Assembly (NCBI GenBank): GCA_009667805.1
Contig: CM019064.1
Coordinates: 379,685,120-379,749,119 of the forward strand
Length of the DNA stretch: 64,000 bases
From: Leptobrachium leishanense
Lineage: Eukaryota > Chordata > Amphibia > Anura > Megophryidae
Direction: 5' to 3'
Shown here: piece by piece, positions 45,206 to 56,981 of the stretch
Position numbering within the stretch: the first letter of the stretch is position 1
Layout of the letters: the number at the start of each line of letters is the position of its first letter
Notes under the pieces: generated by a model
What the model saw: the letters and a program-made list of their open reading frames with translations, nothing else
What the model was told of the DNA's origin: nothing
The model's database searches: none
Translations under genes and position numbers: made by a program

Positions 45206-45608
45206 CCTCAGCCAGGTTAGCCCCCCCCTTATCAAAATTTTTGAACAAAACTCATGCAGTTGGTTAGAGCTTTGTTAGATCAGGTTAGATCAATAGTTGT
45301 TTGCGTTAGATCACACATAGAAGAAGAGATATTAACAATTATTGTAAGGCTAACCCGTCTAACCCGTCATCAGCCCCCCCCCTTATCAAAAAATTAACCA
45401 AACACTTAGCTATTTTGGAAGCTTTACGTTAGATCAGGTAAGATGAAGTGGTTTTAACGTTAGATCACCCATAATCACTGAGTTATTAAGTAATTAATAA
45501 AGACGGGTTAGCCCCCCCTCATTGAATTTTCTGGTCTAACTAAGCTCTAACCACCTGCATGAGTTTTGTTCAAAATTTTTGATAAGGGGGGGGCTAATCC
45601 GGCTGAGG
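45206..45608. repeat. Hairpin 3
   Basis: Arms 45206-45279 and 45534-45608: cctcagccaggttagccccc...aaaactcatgcagttggtta and its inverse, separated by about 250 bases with partial repeats of the same words (ccccccttatcaaaa near 45375). Confidence 0.9.
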
Positions 45609-46364
45609 TTCTATGGTCTGAGGTCTGTGGGTGGGTGTATATATATATATATATATATATGTTGATATATACGTATATATAGGTTTGCGTGTTGATATAT
45701 ACATATATGTCTGTGTTTGGTATCAATGCATCCCTACTCTATACACAGCGCTCCGTGTCCCTATAATATATATGATCAGGGGTTACCTTTTTTTTATATT
45801 TTTATACTATTCCTATTAAATTAACAGTAATTTTTGATGTATTTTATTCAGTAGAAACTTTTTTTGCCTATATAACATGTGCTTTGTGAAAATAAAACTG
45901 TTTTGTGTGTTCATTTTAATTTAGTTAGTGGATTCCTGTCCAGTGCGGTGAGAAGCAAACGTAATGCAGTGTAGACACGCTGTGAGGCGGAGCGGAGTGA
46001 AGTCAAGCCTGCAAAATGTTTGCTTCTCTTCGCTACGCTGTGCGTCGCTACATGCTCAGTATGTCTCAGCCTTTATTCTCAGCCTTTATTCACTAGCTTA
46101 CCGAATCAGTTTGTATACTTGTTACTGACCCTGCTTGTTCTGAGGACCCGATCTGTTGCTGACTTTGCCTGCCATTTGACTATTCTCTCTGTGTATTCCC
46201 TGCCTGTTCTGTTTGCTTCCTGTTGCTACTGGTGTGCGCCGATTCTCACCATATACAGTAGCGCAGTACAAGTGCCTAAACATTGCTGACCCGGTTTTGT
46301 TATAGCTGCTGATGTAACTGAATAGATCGGGGATCTCTTCTGCATTACCAAAACCTCCACCACT

Positions 46365-46690
46365 GCACTCTTCCACAATACCTCAGAGGGGTTACGGTGT
46401 GAAAGCACTTGCTGCCACCAAAGGCAAAATATTTGGGAGCACTGACGCCTATACCAGATTCATATAATTTTAATATTGGACCGCAGGGTCCAACCCTGCA
46501 CTCTTCCACAATACCACAGAGGGGTTACTTAGGGTGTGAAGGCAGTTGCTGCCACCAAAGGCACAATATTTCGGTGCACTGCCACTGACGCCTATACCAG
46601 ATTCATATCATTTTAATATTGGACCGCAGGGTCCAACCCTGCACTCTTCCACAATACCACAGAGGGGTTACGGTGTGACGGCACTGTTGC
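46365..46690 (+). repeat. About 130-bp tandem repeat
   Basis: Nearly three units, each with cactcttccacaatacc, cagaggggtta, gctgccaccaaaggca, aatattt, cgcctataccagattcatat and ggaccgcagggtccaaccct. Units differ by small deletions and substitutions. Confidence 0.9.
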
Positions 46691-47290
46691 CGACACTAAA
46701 GGCCCAATTTTAAAGCACCTATTGTTACTTTCATCCAAAGCCTGCATAAGTTTCAACATAATTTAGCCAAAAAAAATCACTAAACTTGTTGTGTGTGTCC
46801 TAAAATGTCTCCTCTTTTCATACAGGCTGCCGCCCCAAGCAGTTGTTTATCAATAGATTAAAGGAAAACCATTTACCATCATTTGAAATGTCATTTTTTT
46901 GTTTTTAAATGTCTCTATACATCCTACAAATCCGCCACTTCACGGGCAGGTCATGGGGACCTCCTAGGCACGATATTTGAAGGAATTTTTCGTTTTTATT
47001 CTTAACCTTTATTTCATGGAAAACTCACTGTTCCTTTAAAGATTTTTTTTTTTTTACTTTTTGTCCTTGTTTCCTGTCCCCCAGGGCACTACCCGGACCC
47101 CCATACACCTTTTAAGGCAAATATCTTGCATATATGCCCTCTTGGAGGGCACTCTAAAAATCGAACTTTCGAGTACCATTGACTTGCATTGAGTTTGGTT
47201 CGTGTTCGAGTTCGAACTCGAACTTTTGAAACTGTTCGAGTTCGAATGCGAACCGAACACGGGGGTGTTCGGCTCATCACTAACTGCCAT

Positions 47291-48215
47291 GGACAAGGTG
47301 AAAGACTGGATAATAGTCCAGTACAAGCTGAGGTGATTCACTGGAGTTGTAGGTTTTGTCTAAAAGGGACACTCTAGGATTATAACAGGAGGGAGGGGAA
47401 ACATAGGGGTTAACATTAACTCCTCCTGTCCACCCAAATACCGGTACAGCGCTCGTGTCATGTGAACAACTCTTGCATTATACTAACGTGTAACTGTCAG
47501 TGTCTTCGTGAGTATATCACAACCAAAGACCTCAAAAAGAACAGAGACAAATAATGGTGCAGTACAGTATGGCAATTGTTCTTAATTATAGAATGGCAGT
47601 CCAATACACTCACATAACTTTGAGCACACAGCTCTTGATATCATGCTTCGGGTTATTACAGAAGCCTACCCATCTGCCTTAATACTCCAGATAGTAGATC
47701 CTGACAAATCTCAGCGAAAAAGCAATGGAGAGCTCTATGGTGCAGTATATCTTTAACAGGAAAAGCAGAATAGAAACCAGATGAAATCCACTCACTTCGG
47801 GGTGTGAACCAAGCCCAAGGTAACGAGCATGGGAGGGTTGTAGTGGAGGTAGGCACAACCTACTAAAGGTGCCCTTCGTATCCTCCAATATGCTTAGTTA
47901 GAGCCAGGGGGTGACTATTTTTGGCCAGGCAGTGTAGGTCAAGGTCCTGTTATCACTTTGAGTTCTGCTTTGTTCAAACTCAGAGAATCTTTGGATTCCA
48001 GCACTTCTAATTTAGAAATCCTCAAATCAAAATCAGTTGTTGTGGTCTCTGTTTGCGAATCTAAGGAGCTTTACATGTCAGTAATATTCTTCTTTTTGAA
48101 CTTCCTGTCCATTGGTCTCTCTAGCTGTTAATGGGAGGCACAAGATGGCAGAAAAGCAGGCCAGAGAAAGGGCTGACTGGGAGCAGGCAACAGCACGGCT
48201 AGAGGATCCAGAGAC
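47291..48215. other. Intergenic DNA
   Basis: No gene or repeat edge recognised. Short open frames show no domain. Confidence 0.4.
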
Positions 48216-48219
48216 TAGC

Positions 48220-48390
48220 AGAGTTATTCAAAGAAAGGTGAAACTCATGAGAAAATTCTAGGTCAAAGTAGCAAAACCAGAGAAATTCTCCCATTTATCT
48301 CACTTTCCAAATCGGCTATTTGGTCTAGATTGTTCTCTTCTCCTGACAATTCTCACGGATTTCACCTCTCTCTGAATAAACCTGTAGGAT
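48220..48390. mobile_element. Mariner-like MITE, uninterrupted
   Basis: Reads gttattcaaagaaaggtgaaa at the left end and cacctctctctgaataaacc at the right. It aligns with 17662-17760 plus 19133-19228 and shows the single tttatctc at the place where that copy took up the hAT element. About 165 bp, no coding capacity. Confidence 0.83.
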
Positions 48391-49987
48391 GTAGCAAGGC
48401 TGGCTGGGTACACATCAAGGATTGAGGAGGAAGAGAGCGGCTTCAGGGTGGATGCTATACATCCCCCTGTAGAGACGCCTATGCACCCAGACCACCAGGA
48501 ATGTGGAACATTGGCACAGCTGAAGGTGCCCAATGATTGTTACAATGCAGCATTCTACACTGCTGCAGGGTGCTGGGAAAATAAAATATGGGCACCTGCC
48601 GGTTAACCTAAAATACTGTCCGTGCTGATAAAATAATGGCCAGGTGGCAACCCTACCTAGGACCAGGCTCAGTTGGTGGATGCAATAATACACCGCTGAC
48701 CAGGAATTTTAACTATAGCCATAAAAGTATTGCGTTCCTCTCTGACTACACTGCCAGCACATGCAATATCTCAATGCTATTGAATGTTTTTTTTTTTTAC
48801 AAATCTGCTGAAGACTAAATGCAATTTAAAGCTAAAAAAATAACAATTCACAAATAACAGTACAAGTTACAAAACAAGCCTTATCCTGATTAAAACATGG
48901 TCAGAATTAAATAGCTAATACATGAGATTTCAATGTGATATCATGCAAGTTAAATCAATATTAATTTTAGGTAAGCAATAGGCAAAATAGATGGTTGCAG
49001 CAGCTACGGCCTTATGGTTTGTTATGTTTGCCGCTACATACCATAATTTTGCTTTCTCTTTGAAAAGGATCCCGGATATTAATTTTTATTAAGTAACTTA
49101 CAGGGATCTGTGAAGAAGGGGTATTCACAGTGCATGAATATCACAGACCTGAAAACAAATATTTATACAACTCATGTAATTGATTTTGGATGCATCAATG
49201 GGCTCATTTACCCGTAAGTGGACATATGCCAAGGAATAAAATGAAAATAATGATGTTAAAATCTTCCTTTTATCATTAGAGCCAAAATGTGCCCAGATGT
49301 TTTCCGGTAGCTAATCAAGCAATCATTTAATTACCATATTTGCAACACATCATGATGCATAACATCATTGTATCATCGCAGATTAGAACATGCCGTAACA
49401 AGATTAATTAGGAACGTCTAATCCAATGCTCCCAGAATTAGCAATGAAATACACATGTGTACTACTAATAGCACATTTTAATTTAGCTATAATTACCGAA
49501 AAAACAGCTGGTTAGCACATATTTCAAGCAGGGAGCTATGCAACCTGCTACCAAATGAGCACAGCAAAACCTACTGAAAGCATGTGTTCTGTATAACTCA
49601 CGGAACACAAAGCATAGATTTCAACACATACATAATTCATAATCATTTACTATCATAGTCAAACTGTGCTTCTCAATTGTCTTACCGTCATGCCCATCAA
49701 TCTTCATTAGCAGTGGGCATGGGGAACCACTATATGTATTCGCTGAAGACCACAAGGCCTTCTGAAAGTCATTGAGATACATTGACAATGCCGAGCCCAC
49801 ACAGTTAGCGATATTAACCATCATCTGATGCACATGTCAGGTAATGAGGACCTATTCCACCACCAACCGCTGGGATAGATACATTTTTGTGCTAAAATCC
49901 ATTGTTCAATTATAGGAAATCCTCTCCCTGAAATGCACATTAAGTGCGAAGAAGGATAATTTTATTTTTAAGAGTATTTTCAGCACC
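48391..49987. other. Intergenic DNA; possible hAT end at 48657
   Basis: 48630-48657 reads aatggccaggtggcaacccta, resembling the inverse of a TAGGGTTGCCACCTGGCC hAT terminus. No left partner found. From 48700 to 49987 nothing recognised. Confidence 0.4.
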
Positions 49988-49995
49988 TGCTAAAG

Positions 49996-50131
49996 CAAGG
50001 GTCAGCAACCTCGGCCCTTGAGATGTTTTGGATCAACATTTCCCATGTGGCTCGGTCATCAACTCGAATAGCTGAGCATCGTGGTACATGTAGTTCCAAA
50101 ATATCTGGAGGGTCAAGGTTGCTGACCCAAG
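49996..50131. mobile_element. Small hAT-type MITE
   Basis: 136 bp, left end caagggtcagcaacctcggc, right end caaggttgctgacccaag, imperfect 8-bp duplication tgctaaag and cactaaag. Its interior (gagatgttttggatcaac, tagttccaaaatatctggag) matches a widespread vertebrate MITE type. No coding capacity. Confidence 0.82.
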
Positions 50132-50139
50132 CACTAAAG

Positions 50140-51987
50140 TATGCAGGGTCTTGGAAACTTCAGTTTCGTCCAATGAGCAGAGCATAGTACAAGCACCATA
50201 ACAACCCTTGCACTACTTATGGTGCAAATAAAGCATTTAAGGTAAAGATTTATCAGAGTCCTTAGGGGTTAAGGTGTTAAAATATGAGTTTCGTGATGTT
50301 AATGTTCAAGGAATTGTAACTCCCAGCATTATCAGAAGGATATAGGCCACTACTGGCAAGCCATATCAGCCTATCATATTTTCACCATGGTTGATCAATT
50401 GACTCCCACTGGCTTTGACAATAATATCAATTATATCTCAATTGCCAAGTCAATTTAAGAGCATTGTAACCAAAGCTCCCTCTACCTTTGTGCCCTCACC
50501 CTCCTTGGCAACCTTGCCCACACTTTACATGGCCTCTGCGCCTGTTGGAGAGGCGTGGATGCTGTCCTCCGGCCAAGAGATCATGGATCAATTTGGCAAG
50601 CCCAGTTCTCAATAACAATGGGCATAAGTGTCACCTAATGGTTAATGAGTTAGAAATACATTTATCTGGAAACTGTATTTTAGAAGTTAGTTTGTGTTAG
50701 AACAATACATCTACATTGTATTTCTATCTATTTGCCCTTAGATTTGATCTGATGCTCTGTTTGTTAATCCCGTCTATTGTGTAACTAATTAGGTTTCTGT
50801 GTCTTCGTGGAATTCAACTCCCCTTATTTAGACAATGTATTCTGTGGATTGTGTCATGTTACCCTCCCCCTCTCTGTTGTCAATATAACTACTCTCTTAT
50901 CCATTAAAGCGTATATTCATTTTCCCCTGCATGCTGTGTGTCTGATGTTTGGGGAGAGGTACATAGAAAGATACAGCACTCCCTTAAATTCTGGCTGAGG
51001 GTTGTGAGAAGGAAAGCTGCTGCAGATCAGCTTGGCTGATGAGAAGGGACGGACGTTGTAACGGGTTCGGGTCTGGTCCACAGTTGGTAGACCAGTAAGC
51101 CCCAGTTGCTGTTACAAGCAAGCTGTGCCTGCTTGGAGTCCAAACTGAAAAAGAATTATAATATAAATAATATTTATTTACACTCTTACTATGGAGATGA
51201 TTTCTAAACTATTCATACAAGGAATGTTACAAAACATTTCTGTCCTACGTTCCACAATTATTTCTGTTACGCAAACCTGGAGACCAGTATTAAATATGGT
51301 GTCTCAAGTAGAAGTATTAAATATAGATTCTGCTTGTTATTGTGGAACACTCGGAGTGATCCTGGGAGAGCCAGTCTGTTCTGCCAGGATCATGCATGTT
51401 CCCATTTTCATCTTTACACCCAGTTATGTGTTTGTTTCATCACAGATATCGAGTTGAAAATTCATTTCTTGCCCTGAGGGATTTACCTTTCACAATCGAA
51501 GGTGACAGTTTGGAGTTAGCAGGTTCATTTATTTAAAGGTATGCTCAAAATACCTGTAAATCCTGGGCGATATGCTTATTTATGTGCAGGAATAAGCTGA
51601 CAAGTAGCACATAATACAAAAGCAAAACAAAATGATAAATAGGACCCTCCCGAAATGTGATCCTGATCCCTCTAAGCAGAAATAAAAAATCTAAACCAAA
51701 ATAGGGAGGACATGTTTATTCATAATAAAAATTGAACACATATATATACTGTTGTACAGAACTGGCCAAAATAATATCAGATGAATTTCACATTTCAGTG
51801 GAAGGAATACTCCTACCCATACTGCCTTCATTTTTGCATTAGCTAATTGACCACACTAATTAAAAAAGACCAGAAGCTAAAATGACATCTGGTGGGTAAT
51901 AAAATGGTTTCCATACCATCCTTGGTGAGGGCCAGAAGTCCACCCTCCAGGGGTACCCAGTGGCTAAATAGGAATGAAGGTTGATAC
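50140..51987. other. Intergenic DNA, nothing recognised
   Basis: No domain-bearing frame or repeat edge. A few short open frames (50415-50615, 51191-51457) have no recognisable content. Confidence 0.4.
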
Positions 51988-51992
51988 TCACA

Positions 51993-52605
51993 GGGCTAAA
52001 TTACAATCTCCACACTAAAATGGGGGTGGTAGGGAGAAAAAACTGCACCCGCAGTTTTCCCCCTACCGCCCCCCGTTTTAGCGTGGAATTACAATGCAGG
52101 CGCTTAAAAAGCTGCCTGCATTGTTACCGCGTGCTACGGCCCCGCGATGCTCGCGGCAGCGCTGAGCGCAGCCACAAGCATCCACTCGATGGAGTCCATA
52201 GGACTCCATTGAGCCAGACGCCAGCGGTCACTTGACCTGCCGGATCTCGCCTCGTGAGATCCGGTCGGTCAGCGTAGTGATACGCAGGGAGAGACTGGGG
52301 GGACTTTTTCCCTGCTCCCGCTGGACGGAGGAGGCGGTCGGAGCCGTGGTCCTCGCCGCGGGACAGGAGTTGAGTATATGATTCTTTTTTTTATTTTTTA
52401 GGCTGGTGTTAACTGATTCTGCAGAAGCGGAATCCGTTAACACCAAGTCCTGGCTCTGGTTGACTTTTCGCTAACCAGAGCCAGACGTTAATCAGCGCTA
52501 GGACTTTGTAATCCAGCGCTGATTAACACTTTGCGCTCCCCATGTTAAGTTTTGATTGTAATATGCGGTAGACACCGCAGCTAACGTTAGCGTTAAGATT
52601 AGCCC
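51993..52605. mobile_element. MITE with GGGCTAAATTACA end
   Basis: Left end GGGCTAAATTACAATCTCCA, right end cgttagcgttaagattagccc. Inside, 52003-52095 is a hairpin (cacactaaaatgggggtggt and its inverse), and further inverted words follow (gatctcgcctcgtgagatcc). Flanks aca and ata only partly match. Related to 6166-6787 and 41079-41745. Confidence 0.7.
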
Positions 52606-54029
52606 ATAATGTTGAGGAACCAGGGTGGTCAAGGCTCAGCCAGCTACTATTATTTTAGCCTATTCTTTAGGAGAATGTAGGTCCAATTCCAATTGTGTCT
52701 TGAAAATGGATAACTTGTTCGTGAGTCTGTATCCATTCGCAGCTATTCCGACACAGCTGCTGTATTAAGGGCTTGAGAGGAATATTTCAGAGCTGCTTGT
52801 TCATACCGGCAGCAGTACCACACGACACCTCTGATATTGGCTCCTGGAGTCCATAGGAACTAATTGTTCCTGGTGTTCCAGTGCATACAGCGAATGAAGG
52901 CAGCAGATGCACTGAGGATCCAGAGGTAAGTTTTGAATATTTTTTAAGCTATTTAAATGTAAGTGTTAAGTGATGTTGCAAAAGCAGGTGTTTAGAGCTA
53001 TTTTGTAAGGGCTTTATAATGCAGCAAATGTGACAGCTTAAAAATAATTAGCCTCAACATGCAAAAGTAATGCAGTATAAACTTACAGTTATCATCATCT
53101 TCAAATTACACCTTCACCTCAAGCATACATTTCTTTAAAGAGAACAGATATGATAAAATGGCGTGATAAATATGATAAAATACCCATGCGTGGTTCTGAT
53201 CATTACATCATGCAGCATTTGGCAGCATGGTGGTGTTACTTACAAACACTCTTATTATAAACGTCATCATTTGTTTTAGACAGTCATACTTTTCTCACCA
53301 GACGGAGGATATTTAGCAGTGTGCTGTTTGAAATGTATGCATGATATGTCTATTATAAACCACGTTAGAGGTTATTACACATGGAAGTGTTGGCAGGGGT
53401 GGGTGATAAGGATCTCTCCAGGCTCTGATAAGAGCTCCTCTGTTAAGAAAACCTCCACTGGCCCTAGCGAGGACATTAGTTGGACATGCCTGCAGAACTA
53501 CCGGGTCCTGATAAGGATTTTCTGCATGAAGCGCGTTATTAGTGTGATTATAGTGGAGCAAGGTATTACTGCTGGCAGAAGTACCAAATCCTAAAAGCGG
53601 ACCCCCCCGCCACCTGTGCTAGGAGCGATAAGAGTTTTTGTCTCCTGGGGCTCTAAGAAGAGACAAGCTGGATAAACTTTTCCAGAAGGGGTATCTGCAC
53701 TTACAAGAACGGGGAGTATGTGAAAGAAGTGATTGAGGCAGAACTCAATTCAAGGTTGAAACAGGTGTAGCACTCACCCCCGAAGGAGCCGCTGAATAAA
53801 CCTCGGGATAGTCTCACCGCACTAAGAATTATTACACACCAGCACTGTTGTGGATTTTCTAGTTTTATATACTTTACTAAAAGATAAAGTGTCGTAAAAT
53901 ATAAATGCACGTTGAATGAATTAACAGGATGCGTCACGCGGGAAAAACACGCAGCGGAAAAAGAATGGTTAACCCCCTCAGTTCTGGAGTGTAAGTCCCA
54001 CAAAATAGCTCAAAATATATATATACAAA

Positions 54030-54960
54030 GTTAAGGTACCCGGGTACTGTGTTCGACTGGCCAGTGAACGAAAAGAGCAATATTTGACTAGTCACCGTTG
54101 GGGCCCTGTGAATTTAAACAATATTTCAAGCGTGCGTTTCTGTTTTTGGAACTGTGGCCTGGAGGCCTCTCACCCATCCATAGAACAAAACTGTCCAGCA
54201 CTCGATGCCTCGACCAAAGGATCTTTCTCCGCTGTGTACTGGGACTCTGTGCCACCGAATCTGCTCCCTGCTTGCCAAATCTCCGCAACTGGAACAATCG
54301 ATCCGCCGCCTGCACTCCCAATCGATTTGGTGCGGCCTCCTAACGCGGGGTCCTGCCAGAACCAGCTTGTCCTCCAAACCTCTCAGCGCTGGGTAGGTAG
54401 GTCACAGCACGATATCTGTCCCGATCTCCAGCACCAGTAAGACCGCGTCTGCACTCCGGCCAGGTTGCGATCCCTGACAGCTCCAACGTGTGTCCTCCAA
54501 CTTTCACTGCTCTGCTCACTCTCTGTGCGCCAAACACGAGGCTCCCCAGTATATCCTCCTCTTTGTACCACCCACTTCGTGTCCTCACGCAAAGGGTGAT
54601 GGGAGATGAGTCCGCTCTGTCCAGCATATTCTACAATGGTGGCAGCAATAATTCAATGCACCAGAATACAGTTTTTAAAGCAGCGCTACACAGGAATGAA
54701 TCTTTAACCTCTTACTCTTGGGGCAATGCTGGGAGGAAGGCGGGTCTGAACACTGTGAGGCGGCATAATATGCCCTGCAACTCTTCAGCAGCCCACCTCC
54801 TTTCCCTGTGGCCAATCACTGCAATTGGTTGCAGTCAAGACTGCCTAAACATGAGCAACCTACCTGCAGCCAAATGCGTGCTATGCCGTTCCTCGGCAAT
54901 CAGGCCCACACGCCTCCGGGATGACATAGCAGGCCCGGCAGTGTCAAGGGATTAATCCAG
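54030..54960 (+). repeat. GC-rich repeat, copy 1
   Basis: Shares an ordered set of blocks with the reverse complement of 63340-64000: ggtac...actggccagtga, gactagtca, ttggggccctgtg, ggcctctcacccatcc, ctccgctgt, cacttc-tgt...cgcaaag. The family is not recognised. It is GC- and CpG-rich, which with its size would fit an LTR or a promoter-bearing element. Open frames here show no domain. Confidence 0.6.
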
Positions 54961-55207
54961 GTCTCTATCCTAATATACAAAGTTTTTGGAAGGAAAAAAC
55001 AGCCACACCCAGGGGAAAACCCCTGGTGCCTCCATGTCTCCTCCCCACAGTTCCTGTCAGGTTCAACCTACAGCCAGTAGGGTTATACTGCAGCATATCA
55101 GAGTCCAATCAAATCACTCTGGAGCAACAATCATACACATAAAAAAAGGGAGCATTAACCCCTTAACGCAGGGTGGGTTGTGCATGACGGAGGATGTTAA
55201 GGCCGGC

Positions 55208-55285
55208 AGCAGGGCTGGATTTATAATTAGGCAGAGTAGGCAGGTGCCTAGAGGCGGCTGCCACAAGGGGGTGCCTTGCTCTATA
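55208..55285 (+). repeat. hAT-like left end, truncated
   Basis: cagcagggctggatttataa followed by ttaggcagagtaggcaggtg and cctagaggcggctgcc resembles the start of CAGGGC-type hAT elements. No right end or target duplication; it merges with another repeat at about 55340 that carries the ggaaaggccatattttggcc palindrome. Confidence 0.5.
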
Positions 55286-56037
55286 AGAAGAAAAAAAAGT
55301 TTTTTGTTTTGTTATTTTTTACAATCATTCAGACCCTGTATCTCTGGAGACCTAAGGGCTAGAAGTACATATGATGCATCATTGGAAAGGCCATATTTTG
55401 GCCTTTCAAGTGATATTAAATATAACCCGGATAGATTTATATAAAAATAAAATAATCGTGCATGGCATTCCGACTTACAAAATGATTTAGATGGGCATAT
55501 TTGGTTAGATATTTGGGAGTCTGCAAAAAAGGTTTCAATAAGTGTTTCGGCTCAAGAACTAGCAATAAAATCGATTATACGATAATTTGAAGATGATGAT
55601 GATAACTGTAAGTTTATACTGCATTACTTTTGCATGTTGAGCCTAATTATTTTTAAGCAAGCACATTTGCTGCCTGCGTTAGCCAGGCATTATAAAGCCC
55701 TTACAAAATAGCTCTAAACACCTGCTTTTGCAACATAATTTAACAGTTACATTTAAATAGCTTAAAAAATATTCAAAACTTACCTCTGGATCCTCAGGGC
55801 ATCTGCTGCCTTCACTTTGCTGTATGCACCAGAACACCAGGAACAATTAGTTCCTATGGACTTCAGGAGCCAACATCAGAGGTGTCGTGTGGTTCTGATA
55901 AATACCACCCCAGTCCAGTTGGCTAAAGTAAAGAATATACCTATAGAAGGTTGTTGGAGACACTCCGGGGAAATACGTATATATTTTCATATGTGGTCGT
56001 CTTGTCGTAGCAATAACATATTTTGGACTTCTGTTAA

Positions 56038-56504
56038 GGCCCGTGTCAGACGAACGCAGTTATCACGTCCGTGTTGCCGCACAGTTTAACATCCGTAGTA
56101 GCATAGAATCATGATCAATAGAGACCCACACACGAAGTACGTCCGCACCGAACTGCGCACGCACAGCGCACGTCGCAAACGGACGCAAGTTAGACAAGAA
56201 CATAAAACCGCTAGGAAGGACGCGCAGCGTGCGCCACGTCCACATAGCGTTTTGTGTGTGTGATGCCACAATGTCAGACAGACCGCATTTGCGACGTCCA
56301 GCACCTTGACGCACAAAATGGCTTTTCATATAATTTTCAACTTATCATTTTTCATATTAATTTTGTTTCCCATAATTCCCTTGTTTGATCAACGTACGTC
56401 AAAAACAACTGACCGTGTGGTGTCTACAGCATCTTCCGTCAGAATGTACGTCCGTTGTGCACGGATGCAGAGTGCGCTCAGAATGCACTCGTCTGACATT
56501 AGCC
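56038..56504. mobile_element. MITE with TAA target duplication
   Basis: 467 bp with ends ggcccgtgtcagacgaacgc and atgcactcgtctgacattagcc and TAA at 56035-56037 and 56505-56507. A TAA/TTA target is typical of PIF/Harbinger. No transposase. Ends resemble those at 40792 in style (ggc...gg-cacacgag), but not closely. Confidence 0.78.
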
Positions 56505-56519
56505 TAAGACTTTGTTCGA

Positions 56520-56981
56520 AGAGGTGTTATCTAAATCTCTTCCATTTGCTCCAGAGGTTTTTCTTCTGGCTACCCCTTGTCTCTCTCTGTAGACCACTAC
56601 GCCGACCTTCCGGAGCTCGTGAGGCGAGATCCTGCAGGTCATGTGGCTGCCTATGGAGTCCATGGAGAGGATGCTTGCAGCAACGATTAGCGAGCATCTC
56701 GAGGCTTGTGCAGTATTGCGGTGCAGGCTGCTGTATTAGCGCCTGCACCGTAAAAGCACACTAAGGGGCATATTACATACTTAAGTTAACAACAGCTCTG
56801 GTTAAGTTAGCACTAACAGCTCCATAGGCTATAATGGCTCTGGTAAGTTTACAACAGCTCTGGTTAAGTTAGCACCATCTTTGTAATATGGTCCTAAAAC
56901 GGGGACGCTAAGGATAAACCTGCAAGCGCAGGTTTTTCTCCTTCGCATCCCCGTTTTAGCATGAAGATTGTAATATGGGCC
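56520..56981. mobile_element. MITE remnant of the ATTACA group
   Basis: The right part has a pair gggcatattacatacttaag (56766) and gaagattgtaatatgggcc (56964-56981), with repeated units ctctggttaagttagcac between. To the left, 56570-56760 carries cgtgaggcgagatcctgcag and tatggagtccatgg, the inverse of blocks in 51993-52605. Probably one element rearranged within itself. Confidence 0.55.

Larger units (their letters stand above)
44170..47282. mobile_element. Large non-autonomous hAT element with hairpins
   Basis: 3113 bp with ends TAGGGATGAGC and GCTCATCACTA and a perfect 8-bp target duplication ACTGCCAT (44162-44169 and 47283-47290). The subterminal regions are full of gttcgaa words in inverted orientation, as in the 31712-33153 relative. 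Inside are three large palindromes, a TA-rich stretch and a 130-bp tandem repeat. No transposase frame, so mobilised in trans if at all. Confidence 0.95.
52817..55893. repeat. Inverted repeat pair with 0.3-kb arms
   Basis: Arms 52817-53108 and 55583-55893 are reverse complements with over 90 percent match by eye. Landmarks: accacacgacacctctgat, tccataggaactaattgttc, ggatccagaggtaagttttg, aaaagcaggtgtttagagct. Arm 2 has an extra 16 bases near 55672-55690. Both outer limits are sharp. The 2.5 kb interior contains other repeats (54030-54960, 55208). It could be a large-TIR transposon or two independent copies of one repeat; no clear target duplication. Confidence 0.8.

Noticed and set aside
54084..55444. 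Several open frames of 80-155 codons
   Set aside because: They overlap on both strands in GC-rich repeat DNA with no recognisable motif or consistent coding bias.
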